NCBI GenBank assembly: GCA_964556115.1
Contig: CAZKVC010000001.1
Span: 310,001 to 374,000, forward strand
DNA from: Parvularcula sp964556115
GTDB lineage: Bacteria; Pseudomonadota; Alphaproteobacteria; Caulobacterales; Parvularculaceae
Length of the DNA: 64,000 nt
Direction of reading: 5' to 3'
This document shows, in pieces, positions 25,670 through 34,288 of this stretch (its first letter is position 1; each line of letters opens with the position of its first letter). Below the pieces are notes generated by a model that worked only from the letters and a program-made list of their open reading frames with translations, ran no database searches and was not told the origin of the DNA. The translations under genes were made by a program, and so were the position numbers.

Positions 25670-25834
25670 ATGAGCATCGACAAGACCAAGGACCAGCGTC
25701 CTGAAACCAAGGAAGAACGGCTCGACGAAGGTATCGAGGAAACTTTCCCCGCCAGCGATCCGCCGGCCCAGACCCGGGAACCCCAGCCGGGCGACAAGGA
25801 TCCGGCCGAAAAGGATGCGAACAAGAAGAAGTAG
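25670..25834 (+). CDS. 54-residue small acidic/lysine-rich protein with ETFPASDPPA motif
   Basis: This small gene starts with ATG at 25670 and ends TAG at 25834. The product is highly charged, begins MSIDKTKDQRPETKEERLDE and contains the segment GIEETFPASDPPAQT; the rest is a K/D/P-rich, probably disordered tail ending NKKK. I have seen the EETFPASDPPA-type motif in many short uncharacterised proteobacterial proteins, so I believe it is real, but no function is known to me. No hydrophobic segment or cysteine is present, so it should be cytoplasmic. A hairpin region (25604-25645, with CGAACC/GGTTCG) lies upstream. It is a lone plus-strand gene between ruvC and thiE. Confidence 0.72.
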   Translation: MSIDKTKDQRPETKEERLDEGIEETFPASDPPAQTREPQPGDKDPAEKDANKKK

Positions 25835-25839
25835 CGGCC

Positions 25840-26481
25840 TCAGACCTGGAGGGCGTCGGCGAAACTGTCGATCCCCGCGGCCGGGCCATCTGGGTGGTTC
25901 CAGATGGCGCCCGAGACCGCGAGATAGTCCGCCCCCGCAGCGAGGAGCGAAGGCGCATTCTCGGCCGTGATACCGCCGATAGCAACGCAGGGCACGGTGG
26001 CCATGGCCGTCCAGCGGCTCAGGATCTCGGGCTCTGCGTGGTGGATGACGTCCTTGGTGGCCGTGGGAAAGAAGGCGCCGAAGGCGACATAGTCCGCACC
26101 GGCCTCACCTGCCTCCATCGCCAGATGGATGGATGCGTGACAGGTCACGCCGATATCGACCCCCTCGCCGAGCAGCTTCCGCGCTTGTTTCACATCTCCA
26201 TCGGACTGGCCGAGATGGACCCCGTCCGCCCCCGCCTTCTTCGCAAGATCGGCCCGGTCATTGATGAGAAAGCCCACCCCCATGTTCCGGCAGAGAGGCG
26301 CGATCGCTTCGGCGGCTGTGAGGATGGCGCGATCATCCACGCCTTTCAGCCGGAGCTGCAGGCAAGCGACCTCGGCCGGTGTGCCGGCGCCAGCTTCCAG
26401 AACGCGCGCGACCTCGTCCGCAAAGGCAGGGAGGTCGTCGATCTGCGGCGGCGTGATGAGGTAGAGGCTGGGTTCGTTCAT
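25840..26481 (-). CDS. thiE: thiamine phosphate synthase
   Basis: The 213-residue TIM-barrel protein shows LYLITPPQ at the start, FLINDRADLAKKAGADGVHLGQSDGDV in the middle (pyrimidine and metal site), GVTCHASIHLAMEAGEAGADYVAFGAFFPT and CVAIGGITAENAPSLLAAGADYLAVSGA near the end. It joins HMP-PP and thiazole phosphate to thiamine monophosphate. Its ATG overlaps the stop of the COQ4 gene by four bases, so the two are co-expressed although their pathways differ. No other thi gene or TPP riboswitch is nearby. Confidence 0.9.
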   Translation of the reverse strand: MNEPSLYLITPPQIDDLPAFADEVARVLEAGAGTPAEVACLQLRLKGVDDRAILTAAEAIAPLCRNMGVGFLINDRADLAKKAGADGVHLGQSDGDVKQARKLLGEGVDIGVTCHASIHLAMEAGEAGADYVAFGAFFPTATKDVIHHAEPEILSRWTAMATVPCVAIGGITAENAPSLLAAGADYLAVSGAIWNHPDGPAAGIDSFADALQV

Positions 26482-27242
26482 GCGGTCTGCGGCTGCACCA
26501 GGGCGAGAAGTCGCTCCTGAGGCTGCGCCGCATAGACCGGATCGGGGACGATGTTCAATTCCTCACGCACTTCGCGCAGGGGCCTGTCGAGAATGCCGAT
26601 GAAGTCGACATGCATCAGGTTGGCGGAGCGCTCGCCCATCAGCTTGGCGTTGCGCATGATCCTGAACACCGGAACGTCCGGAGCCTCGGACTTGATGCGC
26701 AGGGCCGCGAGATAGGAGAGATACTTCACGCCGCGGTTCTTGGTGATCCGGCAGGTGTAGTTGAGAAGCGCCGCCTCGCCCAGACTGTCCCGGTTGTAGC
26801 CGGTCAGGATGTGGTACATGTCATGGGTGAGGTTCAGGAACCAGGTGAAGGCCGCGTATTCGGGATAGGCCTTGCGGAATTCCTCGGTCACAAGACCCTT
26901 GTCACGGTAGGACTGGGCCACGCCGTCGGTGTCGAGCTTCTCGCGGTCCATGAACTCGGCATAGGTCCGGCCCACCGTGCCGACCGGCAGGGCGCGAAGG
27001 CGGTCGCGGTCATCGAGAGCCCTCAGGATCGCCAGCGGGTCGTCCTTGATCAACAGCTTGGCGTTCGGGCCGCGGCAGAACTCCGCGAAGGTCTTGTGCA
27101 ACCTGTTGCCATTGATGTTGTAGGTGAAATGAAAGACCTGGCTCGTGTCTTCCTTGTCCCGCATCAGGCCGAAGAAGGCGCGCAGGGACTTGTCCGGCCG
27201 GACCGGCGGCGCGGGCGGCAGCATCTCGGGACGAACTTGCAT
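26478..27242 (-). CDS. COQ4-like ubiquinone biosynthesis protein
   Basis: The 254-residue protein carries the COQ4 metal motif: LTHDMYHILTGYNRDSLGE (about residues 139-157), matching the HDxxH...E pattern of COQ4. The flanking KGLVTEEF-KAYPEY region and the later GILDRPLREVREELNI segment also match bacterial COQ4 homologues. Eukaryotic COQ4 helps assemble the ubiquinone synthesis complex and removes a ring carboxyl group; the bacterial role is inferred. It is translationally coupled with thiE downstream. The upstream neighbour is the PH-domain gene, 50 bases away on the same strand. Confidence 0.8.
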   Translation of the reverse strand: MQVRPEMLPPAPPVRPDKSLRAFFGLMRDKEDTSQVFHFTYNINGNRLHKTFAEFCRGPNAKLLIKDDPLAILRALDDRDRLRALPVGTVGRTYAEFMDREKLDTDGVAQSYRDKGLVTEEFRKAYPEYAAFTWFLNLTHDMYHILTGYNRDSLGEAALLNYTCRITKNRGVKYLSYLAALRIKSEAPDVPVFRIMRNAKLMGERSANLMHVDFIGILDRPLREVREELNIVPDPVYAAQPQERLLALVQPQTA

Positions 27243-27292
27243 GGCGGGCCTCCTGAAGAGGAAGATGCGCAGCAGACGCCCTTCGGTCCAGA

Positions 27293-27847
27293 CTATAACC
27301 GCCGAAGATTGTTATGCGCTTGGTCGATGGTTCGCGCCCGGGCCCGGAAGGAAGGCATTGTGGAGGTCGCCGTCCGCGCCTCGGCAATAACGGCCCGGAA
27401 ACTCACAGGATCCTGAAGAGGCGGGGTTATGATGCCCGACCCGCCCGAACCGTTGATCTCCAGCCTTCCGAAACCGAAGATGCGGGAGAAGATCGTCTGC
27501 TCGAGATTGACGTTCTCGAGGGACTGTAGCGGAATCTCGTTGGTCCAGCGGCTGATGATGCCGCGCTTCAGAATGATCCGCTGATCGGTCAGCCCGAATT
27601 CCGTGGTCTGCATGTAGATCTCGACCGCGAGGAAGATCACCACCCCGATCAGCGACAGGCCCAGGAGAACGGAGCCGAAGATCACGCTCCCCTGCCCGGT
27701 TGTCAGGAGCCACAGGAAGAAGAGGCTCGGGCCCGCCCCGATCACGAGAAGCGCGAGCCAGGCGGCGCCGCGCATGATCCACGGCCAACTCGCGAGGGCG
27801 ATGAAGTTCTCGTGGTCGGGAAGGCTTTTGACGACGTAGGGCCTCAG
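27293..27847 (-). CDS. membrane protein with bacterial PH domain (YdbS-like)
   Basis: The product has two transmembrane helices near the N terminus (about 28-48 and 55-75) followed by a PH-like domain (FGLTDQRIILKRGIISRWTNEIPLQSLENVNLEQTIFSRIFGFGRLEI), the layout of small bPH_2 proteins of unknown function. The start is atypical. The first ATG (27775) would drop the stretch PYVVKSLPDHENFIALASW, which has the conserved YV...SL.P.E character of the family. No ATG, GTG or TTG precedes it in frame, but a CTG at 27845-27847 overlaps the stop of the aldolase gene (CTGA). I annotate from CTG as a translationally coupled start; if wrong, use 27775. Confidence 0.7.
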   Translation of the reverse strand: MRPYVVKSLPDHENFIALASWPWIMRGAAWLALLVIGAGPSLFFLWLLTTGQGSVIFGSVLLGLSLIGVVIFLAVEIYMQTTEFGLTDQRIILKRGIISRWTNEIPLQSLENVNLEQTIFSRIFGFGRLEINGSGGSGIITPPLQDPVSFRAVIAEARTATSTMPSFRARARTIDQAHNNLRRL

Positions 27848-28890
27848 GCGGCGCGCTCCATTTCCTTGGTCCAGGCGCCCTGCTGGGCCAGCCCGTTCAT
27901 CTTGGCGCGGTGCGCGAAGGCTTTCTGCGCCGAAGCGACATTGTCCTTCTTCCCGCCCCAGGTCTCAAGCGCCGACGCCTGCAGGGCCCGGCCGTAGGAG
28001 AAGCTGAGCTGCCAGGGCATGACATCGGCATAGTGCTTGTTCATGGCCGAAAGGTTCTCGGTCGCCTGCTCCTCGGATTGGCCGCCGGAGAGGAAGACGA
28101 TGCCGGGAACCGCGGCGGGCACCGCGCGGCGGAAGCAACGCACGGTCTTCTCGGCAATCTCCTCGGTAGAGGCCTGGTTGCCGCATTTCTTGCCCGCGAT
28201 GACCATGTTCGGCTTGAGGATCGTCCCTTCGAGGGCGACGCCGGCATAGTAGAGCTGCTGGTAGAGCTCTTTCAGGCCCCATTCCGTGACCCGGTAGCAG
28301 GTGTCGATATCGTGGTCGCCGTCCATCAGGACTTCCGGCTCGACGATCGGCACGATGCGCTGTTCCTGGCAGAGCGCGGCATAGCGGGCGAGCGCGTGCA
28401 TGTTGGCGAGGATGCAGTCATAGGAAGGCATGGAGCCGTCCTTGTTGATATCGATGACGGCCCGCCATTTGGCGAAACGCGCGCCGAGGCCGTGATATTC
28501 CTCAAGACGCTCACGAAGGCCGTCGAGGCCCTCGGTGACTTTCTCGCCGGGGTGGAAGGCAAAATCCTTCGCGCCCTTGTCCACCTTGATGCCGGGGATC
28601 GAGCCCGCATCCTCGATCAGCCTGACCAGCGGCGTGCCGTCCGCGGCTTTCTGGCGGATGGTCTCATCATAGAGGATGACGCCAGAGATGTTCTCGCGCA
28701 TCGCATCGTCGCTGCGGAAAAGAAGCTCGCGGTAGTCGCGCCGGGCGTCTTCGGTGCTTTCGAGCCCGATGGAATCGAAGCGTTTCTTGATGGTGCCGGT
28801 GGATTCGTCAGCGGCGAGGATACCCTTGCCGGGCGCCACCATGCGGTTGGCGATGTCGTTCAGTTCGTCGAGGCGTTCAGCGGTCAGCAT
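27844..28890 (-). CDS. class I fructose-bisphosphate aldolase
   Basis: The 348-residue protein is a class I (Schiff-base) aldolase of the animal/bacterial type: GKGILAADESTGTIKKRF, ISGVILYDETI, GIKVDKG and the lysine in LEGTILKPNMV (about residue 227) that forms the Schiff base; GIVFLSGGQSEEQAT closes the active site. It interconverts fructose 1,6-bisphosphate with the two triose phosphates without a metal. It is the last enzyme gene of a tkt-gap-pgk-fba operon and lies ten bases after pgk. Its stop overlaps the candidate CTG start of the PH-domain gene. Confidence 0.95.
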   Translation of the reverse strand: MLTAERLDELNDIANRMVAPGKGILAADESTGTIKKRFDSIGLESTEDARRDYRELLFRSDDAMRENISGVILYDETIRQKAADGTPLVRLIEDAGSIPGIKVDKGAKDFAFHPGEKVTEGLDGLRERLEEYHGLGARFAKWRAVIDINKDGSMPSYDCILANMHALARYAALCQEQRIVPIVEPEVLMDGDHDIDTCYRVTEWGLKELYQQLYYAGVALEGTILKPNMVIAGKKCGNQASTEEIAEKTVRCFRRAVPAAVPGIVFLSGGQSEEQATENLSAMNKHYADVMPWQLSFSYGRALQASALETWGGKKDNVASAQKAFAHRAKMNGLAQQGAWTKEMERAA

Positions 28891-28899
28891 ATTCTTGTC

Positions 28900-30102
28900 C
28901 TAGTTCTTCTTTTCGAGCGCTTTGATGCCGGGCAGCTCTTTGCCTTCCATCCATTCAAGGAACGCGCCGCCGGCAGTGGATACATAGGTGAAGTCATCGG
29001 CAACCCCCGCCACGGCGAGCGCTGCGACCGTGTCGCCGCCCCCCGCCACCGAGGTGAGCTCTCCGTTGCTGGAAAGCTTTGCCGCATATTTCGCGAGTTC
29101 GACGGTGCCGACATGGAAGGGCTTCGTCTCGAAGGCGCCGAGGGGGCCGTTCCAGACCAGGGTCTTGCAGCCTTCGAGGGCCTCGGCATAGCTGTCGATG
29201 CTGTCGGGTCCGAGATCGAGGATCATCTCGTTCGCCTCTACCGCATCGGCTGCGCGCACATGGGTGTTCGCGCCTGCCTTGAACTCTTCGGCGACGACAA
29301 CGTCCTTAGGCAGAAGGATATCGCAGCCGCCCTGCGCCGCCTTGGCCATGATCTGCTTGGCCGTCGGCACGAGGTCCGGCTCGGCCAGGGACTTGCCAAT
29401 CTCCATGCCCATGGCGAGGAGGAAGGTGTTCGCCATGCCGCCGCCGACGACCAGCTTGTCGGCCTTGTCGATCAGGCTGTTGAGGACGTCGAGCTTGGTC
29501 GAGACCTTGGCACCGCCGACCACGGCCATCATCGGACGGTCGGGGTTGGAGAGCGCCGCGGCGAGATAGTCGAGCTCCCGCGCCACCGCGAGGCCGGCGG
29601 CCGAAGGCAGGTGATGGGCGACGCCTTCGGTCGAGGCATGCGCACGGTGCGCGGCGGAGAACGCGTCGTTCACGTAAGCGTCGCCGAGCTTCGCGAGATC
29701 CTTGGCGAAGCCTTCGTCGTTCTCTTCCTCCCCCGGATGGAAGCGGGTGTTCTCGAGCAGGAGGACGTCGCCGTCTTCCATCTGGGCGACGGCTGCCTCG
29801 GCTTTCTCCCCGATGGTCGCATCGACGAAGCCGACCGGCAGCTGAAGCTCGTTGGCGATCGCCTGGGCGACTTGCTCGGTGCTCATCTCCGGGTTCGGCT
29901 TGCCCTTGGGACGGCCGAAATGAGAGAGAAGGATCACCTTTGCGCCCGCGCTGGTCAGCTTCTCGATCGTCGGGACGGCCCGGGACAGGCGGGTGGTGTC
30001 GCTGACCTGCCCGTCCTGCATCGGGACGTTGAAATCGACCCGGACGAGAACGCGCTTGCTGCGAAGATCGCCCAGGTCGTCAATTGTGTTGTAAGTCGTC
30101 AT
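28900..30102 (-). CDS. pgk: phosphoglycerate kinase
   Basis: The 400-residue two-lobed enzyme shows VLVRVDFNVPMQDG, VILLSHFGRPKGK, DVLLLENTRFHPGEE, GGAKVSTKLDVLNSLIDK and TLVWNGPLGAFE near residue 320, then VAGGGDTVAAL. It makes ATP from 1,3-bisphosphoglycerate. It is the third gene of the tkt-gap-pgk-fba operon, 76 bases after gap and ten before fba. I see no internal promoter. Confidence 0.97.
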   Translation of the reverse strand: MTTYNTIDDLGDLRSKRVLVRVDFNVPMQDGQVSDTTRLSRAVPTIEKLTSAGAKVILLSHFGRPKGKPNPEMSTEQVAQAIANELQLPVGFVDATIGEKAEAAVAQMEDGDVLLLENTRFHPGEEENDEGFAKDLAKLGDAYVNDAFSAAHRAHASTEGVAHHLPSAAGLAVARELDYLAAALSNPDRPMMAVVGGAKVSTKLDVLNSLIDKADKLVVGGGMANTFLLAMGMEIGKSLAEPDLVPTAKQIMAKAAQGGCDILLPKDVVVAEEFKAGANTHVRAADAVEANEMILDLGPDSIDSYAEALEGCKTLVWNGPLGAFETKPFHVGTVELAKYAAKLSSNGELTSVAGGGDTVAALAVAGVADDFTYVSTAGGAFLEWMEGKELPGIKALEKKN

Positions 30103-30178
30103 CGCTTGCCTTGCCGCCTGGCGGCTGTCGGCCCGCGGAAGGTGCGGCGAAGCCGCCGCCCCGCCGCGAGACTTGGGT

Positions 30179-31192
30179 TTAGAGGAATTTGCCCATCACG
30201 AGCGCGGTGTCGGCCATGCGGGTGGAGAAGCCCCACTCATTGTCGTACCAGCTCAGTACACGGACGAGGCCGCCGTCGACGATCTGGGTCTGGGCCGACG
30301 CGAAGGTGGAGCTGTGCGGATCATGCATGAAGTCGCCGGAGACGAGCGGTTCGTCCGTATAGCCGAGGACGCCCTTGAGGACGCCGTTCGAGGCTTCCTT
30401 CATGGCGCTGTTGATCTCTTCCACCGAGGTATCGCGCGAGGGCACGAAGGTCAGGTCGACGACCGAGACGTTCGGCGTCGGGACGCGCACGGAGGAACCG
30501 TCGAGCTTGCCCTTGAGGGCAGGGATGACGAGACCCAGTGCCTTTGCCGCGCCGGTGGAGGTCGGGATCATGTTCTGCGCAGCCGCACGCGCACGGTAGA
30601 GATCCTTGTGCATCGTATCGAGGGTCGGCTGGTCGCCGGTGTAGCTGTGGATCGTGGTCATGTAGCCGCGCTCGATCCCGCAGGTGTCCATCAGGACCTT
30701 GGCCACCGGCGCGAGGCAGTTCGTGGTGCAGGAGCCGTTGGAGACGATGTCGTCTTCGGCCGAAAGCGTGTCGTGGTTGACGCCGTAGACGATGGTCTTC
30801 TCGTTCACCGCCTGGGACAGCGGAGCGGAGACGAGAACCTTCTTGGCGCCGGCTTCGAGGTGCATCTTCGCCTTGTCCGGCGAGGTGAAGATGCCGGTGC
30901 ATTCGAAGACGATGTCGACGCCCTTCTCGGCCCAGGCGAGCTGGCTAGGGTCGCGCTCGGCGGAGACGGTGATGGTCTTGCCGTTGACGGTCATCGAACC
31001 GTCACCGGTCTGAACATCCATCGGGAAGCGGCCGTGCAGCGTGTCGTATTTCAGAAGGTGGGCGTTGGTGTCGACCGGCCCGAGGTCATTGATCGCGACG
31101 ACTTCGATGTCGCCGCGGCCATGCTCGAGAATTGAGCGCATGGTCAGACGGCCGATGCGGCCAAAACCGTTGATACCAACTTTGAGCGTCAT
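30179..31192 (-). CDS. gap: glyceraldehyde-3-phosphate dehydrogenase, type I
   Basis: The 337-residue protein starts with the Rossmann motif VGINGFGRIGRLTMRSI, has the catalytic cysteine in SNGSCTTNCLAP (about residue 153), the His in HSYTGDQPTLD and YDNEWGFSTRM at the end. It oxidises glyceraldehyde 3-phosphate with NAD or NADP; the cofactor preference is not clear. Its ATG is just one base after the stop of the transketolase gene, so the two are co-transcribed. Confidence 0.97.
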   Translation of the reverse strand: MTLKVGINGFGRIGRLTMRSILEHGRGDIEVVAINDLGPVDTNAHLLKYDTLHGRFPMDVQTGDGSMTVNGKTITVSAERDPSQLAWAEKGVDIVFECTGIFTSPDKAKMHLEAGAKKVLVSAPLSQAVNEKTIVYGVNHDTLSAEDDIVSNGSCTTNCLAPVAKVLMDTCGIERGYMTTIHSYTGDQPTLDTMHKDLYRARAAAQNMIPTSTGAAKALGLVIPALKGKLDGSSVRVPTPNVSVVDLTFVPSRDTSVEEINSAMKEASNGVLKGVLGYTDEPLVSGDFMHDPHSSTFASAQTQIVDGGLVRVLSWYDNEWGFSTRMADTALVMGKFL

Positions 31193-31193
31193 G

Positions 31194-33176
31194 TTACGCG
31201 TTCCCTTCGATCAGGCGGCGCAGTTTCGCGGCCGCGTTTTTGGCAGTGATGCCGAAATGGTCGTAGAGGTCCTGATAGGGCCCCGAGGCGCCGAAGCCCT
31301 CCATACCGAGGAAATCCCACCGGACGCCGCCAAGGCCGAGGAGTTCGCCCCAACCCATCTGCAGTCCGGCTTCGATCCCCAGCCGCGGCTTGGTTCCGAG
31401 AATTTCTGCAATATCCGCACCATCACGGCGAAGGAAGTCCTGCGTGCAGAACATGGAGACGACACGGACTTCATGGCCTTCCGATGACAGCTGATCGGCG
31501 GCAGCGAGGGCGATCTCGACCTCGGAGCCGGTGGCGATGATGGTGGCGGTGTAGTCGTCGGCTTCCCTGACGACATGGGCGCCTTCCGACGCGAAGCATT
31601 CCTCGGCGTCCTTCACCACGGTTGGCAAGCCCTGGCGTGTGAGGGCGAGGACGCTCGGCCCCTGATATTCCAGCGCATCGGCCCAGGCTTTCGCCGTCTC
31701 GACCTCATCGGCGGGGCGGTAGACCTTGAGGCCGGGAATGGCGCGCAGGGACGCCAGATGCTCCACCGGCTGGTGAGTCGGGCCGTCTTCGCCAAGGCCG
31801 ATGGAATCATGGGTCAGGACGTAGATCACCCGCTGCGCCATCAGGGCGGCGAGGCGCATGGAGGGGCGCATGTAGTCGGCGAAGACGAGGAAGGTGCCAC
31901 CGTAAGGGATCACCCCGGTATGCAGCGCCATGCCGTTCATGATCGCCGCCATGCCGTGCTCGCGGATGCCGTAATGGATATACCGCCCGGCCGGGTTCTC
32001 CGCATCGAGGATGCCGAGGTCGGAGGTCTTGGTGTTGTTGGACCCTGTCAGGTCCGCCGAGCCGCCGAGGGTGAAGGGCACCGCTTCGTTGATGGCATCG
32101 AGGCAGTTCTGCGACGCTTTGCGGGTCGCGACGGCCTTGCCGGCCGAAGCGGCGGAAGCCGCGTGTTTCCTGAGGGCTTCGATGGCGGGCTGCGGTTTGG
32201 CTTCGAGGGCTTCGATGAAGGCGTTCTTCTCAGGTGAGGCTTCGAGCCGCTCTTCCCAGCTCCGGCGGGGCTTGGCGCCGCGCCCGCCGGCCTCGCGCCA
32301 TGCGTTGAGGACATCGGCGGGAATGTCGAAGGGCTCGTGCTGCCAGTCCAGCGCCTTGCGCGCGGCCTTGATCGCATCGTCGCCGAGGGGCGCACCGTGG
32401 GAGCCTGCGGTTCCCGCCTTGGCGCCAGCGCCCCGGCCAATCGTCGTCTTGCAGGCAATGAGGACCGGGCGATCGGAGCCCTTCGCATCGGCAAGCGCCT
32501 TGTCGACCGCTTCCATGTCGTGACCGTCGACCCGCATGGTGCGCCAGCCCGACGCTTCGAAGCGGGCCACCTGATCGGTGGAATCGGCGAGGCTGATCGC
32601 GCCGTCGATGGAGATGTTGTTGTCATCCCAAAGGACCACGAGCTTGCCCAGGCGCTGGTGGCCGGCGAAGGACAGGACCTCCTGGCTGATGCCTTCCATC
32701 AGGCAGCCATCGCCAGCGATGGTGTAGGTCATGTGATCCACGAGATCGTCGCCGAAGCGGGCGTTGAGGTGCTTCTCCGCCAGTGCCATGCCCACGGCGT
32801 TGCCGAAACCCTGGCCGAGCGGCCCGGTGGTCGTCTCGATCCCCATGGCGTGGCCGAACTCGGGGTGGCCCGCCGTGCGTGAGCCGAGCTTCCTGAAGCG
32901 CTTCAGCTCATCGATCGTCATGTCTTCATAGCCGAGAAGATGCAGCAGGCTGTATTGCAGCATCGAGCCGTGGCCGGCGGAGAGCACGAAACGGTCCCGG
33001 TCGGCCCAGAGAGGGCTCGCCGCATCAAAGTTCATGTGCCGGGTGAACAGCACGGTCGCGGCATCGGCCATGCCGAGAGGCATGCCGGGGTGGCCCGAAT
33101 TCGCGCGCTCGACTGCGTCCATCGACAGGGCAGCGATGGCGGCGGACATTTTCTGGTGAATGGGATCGAAGGACAT
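31194..33176 (-). CDS. tkt: transketolase
   Basis: From the ATG at 33176 the protein has 660 residues, the usual transketolase length; the frame is open for another 140 residues upstream, but those are not conserved and I reject them. It contains GHPGMPLGMADAATVLFTRHM, the TPP motif GDGCLMEGISQE...NISIDG, and the central pyrimidine-domain SADLTGSNNT, GIREHGMAAIMNG, THDSIGLGEDGPTHQPVE. It carries two-carbon transfers of the pentose phosphate pathway. It is first in the operon with gap, pgk and fba. Confidence 0.96.
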   Translation of the reverse strand: MSFDPIHQKMSAAIAALSMDAVERANSGHPGMPLGMADAATVLFTRHMNFDAASPLWADRDRFVLSAGHGSMLQYSLLHLLGYEDMTIDELKRFRKLGSRTAGHPEFGHAMGIETTTGPLGQGFGNAVGMALAEKHLNARFGDDLVDHMTYTIAGDGCLMEGISQEVLSFAGHQRLGKLVVLWDDNNISIDGAISLADSTDQVARFEASGWRTMRVDGHDMEAVDKALADAKGSDRPVLIACKTTIGRGAGAKAGTAGSHGAPLGDDAIKAARKALDWQHEPFDIPADVLNAWREAGGRGAKPRRSWEERLEASPEKNAFIEALEAKPQPAIEALRKHAASAASAGKAVATRKASQNCLDAINEAVPFTLGGSADLTGSNNTKTSDLGILDAENPAGRYIHYGIREHGMAAIMNGMALHTGVIPYGGTFLVFADYMRPSMRLAALMAQRVIYVLTHDSIGLGEDGPTHQPVEHLASLRAIPGLKVYRPADEVETAKAWADALEYQGPSVLALTRQGLPTVVKDAEECFASEGAHVVREADDYTATIIATGSEVEIALAAADQLSSEGHEVRVVSMFCTQDFLRRDGADIAEILGTKPRLGIEAGLQMGWGELLGLGGVRWDFLGMEGFGASGPYQDLYDHFGITAKNAAAKLRRLIEGNA

Positions 33177-33284
33177 GGGCGTGGCACCGTTGGGCAGCGT
33201 GCGCTGTCGATGCCGGGGCTTGCTTCTGCGGTCAAGACGGCAAGCAGGCTTGCGCAGCCTTCCTCTTGAGCGCATCAGAAGCGC

Positions 33285-33485
33285 ATGGATCGTTTGCAGA
33301 CCGCCGAAAGCCGTTTCTTCCAGACGGTCACGCGCTTGGAAGCCGCGCTGCGCGAAAACGCGACTGTGAAGGCGCGGATCCGCGAAGCCGTCGCCGAGGC
33401 CGAAGCTCTCGAGAACAGGGCAGGCCATGCGATGAACGCCCTGCGCGATCTCGTCCGCCAGACGAGCGAACCCAAGAATGGCTGA
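33285..33485 (+). CDS. small coiled-coil protein, DUF4164-like
   Basis: The 66-residue protein is nearly all helix with heptad character (MDRLQTAESRFFQTVTRLEAALRE, then an Ala/Glu-rich second helix). DUF4164-type genes commonly precede zapA in alphaproteobacteria, and the next gene is zapA, with an 8-base overlap. A structural or cell-division-linked role is inferred only from this position. It is divergent from the transketolase gene across 108 bases. Confidence 0.72.
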   Translation: MDRLQTAESRFFQTVTRLEAALRENATVKARIREAVAEAEALENRAGHAMNALRDLVRQTSEPKNG

Positions 33486-33786
33486 GCTCGACGTCAAGGT
33501 CGGTGACCGCAGCTTCAGGCTTTCCTGCGACGACGGGCAGGAAGACCGCCTGCGCCGCTTGGCCGGGGAATTCGACGGCCGGGTCAAGGCCGTCAAACGG
33601 GCTCAGCCCAACACCGGCGAAGCCCAGTCCCTGGTGGTCGCGGCCCTGGCGCTGCTCGATGAATATGACGAAGCGAAGTCCCGCTGGTCGTCGATGACGC
33701 CGGATAGCGCTGCCCATGAGTGGCTCGCAGCCAAGCTCGACGAAGCCCGCCGCCGCCTCGAACAGGCAATGGACGACGAGAGCTGA
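33478..33786 (+). CDS. zapA: cell division protein ZapA
   Basis: The 102-residue protein has the ZapA core VKVGDRSFRLSCDDGQEDRLRRLAGEFDGRV and a C-terminal helix. ZapA binds FtsZ and promotes ring assembly at mid-cell. It overlaps the DUF4164 gene by eight bases and is followed by a lipoprotein and the 6S RNA region, the gene order (zapA - ssrS - 5-FCL) found in many proteobacteria. Confidence 0.88.
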   Translation: MAELDVKVGDRSFRLSCDDGQEDRLRRLAGEFDGRVKAVKRAQPNTGEAQSLVVAALALLDEYDEAKSRWSSMTPDSAAHEWLAAKLDEARRRLEQAMDDES

Positions 33787-33848
33787 CCAGCCCTCGCCGT
33801 CCCGGTGCCCCTGTCTATATCCCTCACGCTTTTGAAAAGGGTCAGCCC

Positions 33849-34286
33849 ATGCGTATTCCTCTTGCCGTCATCGGCACGGTTCTTGTCGCTTCGGCCTGCG
33901 CGTTGCGGCCGGAGCCCTGCACCCGTGACTATTTCGTCTTCCAGTCCGATGAGCTGCAGCGCGACTTCGTCCGCCGCAACCGGGGCGAAGTCCGCAGGCT
34001 CCGCACCCTGCGCACGGACCTTCAGACCCGGCCCGATGTCTTCACCGCGCTGGCCGTCGTCTCGGCCAAGCGCGACCTGGAAGCGGTGGTCACCGACCTT
34101 CGAAGCCGCGTGATCCCGGACGCCCGCAATATCGCGAACCAGTGCGGCATCGACGAGGCCTTCGACCTGATGATGGACGGTTTCCTTCTCGAGCAGGGCA
34201 TCGACCCGCAGCTTGTGCGGACCCTGAACCTTCTGGACCTCTTCGAAGATCCGGCTCTCCAGATGACCCTCGAGCCGACGTCCTGA
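33849..34286 (+). CDS. putative small lipoprotein, unknown family
   Basis: From the ATG at 33849 (the frame is open upstream to 33720, but the signal peptide starts here) the product has 145 residues: signal MRIPLAVIGTVLVASAC with a lipobox-like ASAC (Cys17), then a helical mature domain rich in Arg/Asp/Leu. I recognise no family. Its place between zapA and the 6S RNA gene, where most genomes have no gene, is unusual; a role at the division site is speculative. Confidence 0.7.
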   Translation: MRIPLAVIGTVLVASACALRPEPCTRDYFVFQSDELQRDFVRRNRGEVRRLRTLRTDLQTRPDVFTALAVVSAKRDLEAVVTDLRSRVIPDARNIANQCGIDEAFDLMMDGFLLEQGIDPQLVRTLNLLDLFEDPALQMTLEPTS

Positions 34287-34288
34287 AC

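Noticed and set aside
27910..30330. A very long open frame (about 806 codons) on the plus strand
   Set aside because: It lies opposite fba and pgk, both unmistakable. GC-rich codon bias leaves the antisense frame open, and its composition is arginine-, glutamate- and valine-rich with no motif.
33177..33596. A 140-residue N-terminal extension of transketolase
   Set aside because: The canonical start MSFDPIHQKM is at 33176 and gives the usual 660 residues. The extension overlaps the DUF4164 and zapA region on the other strand.
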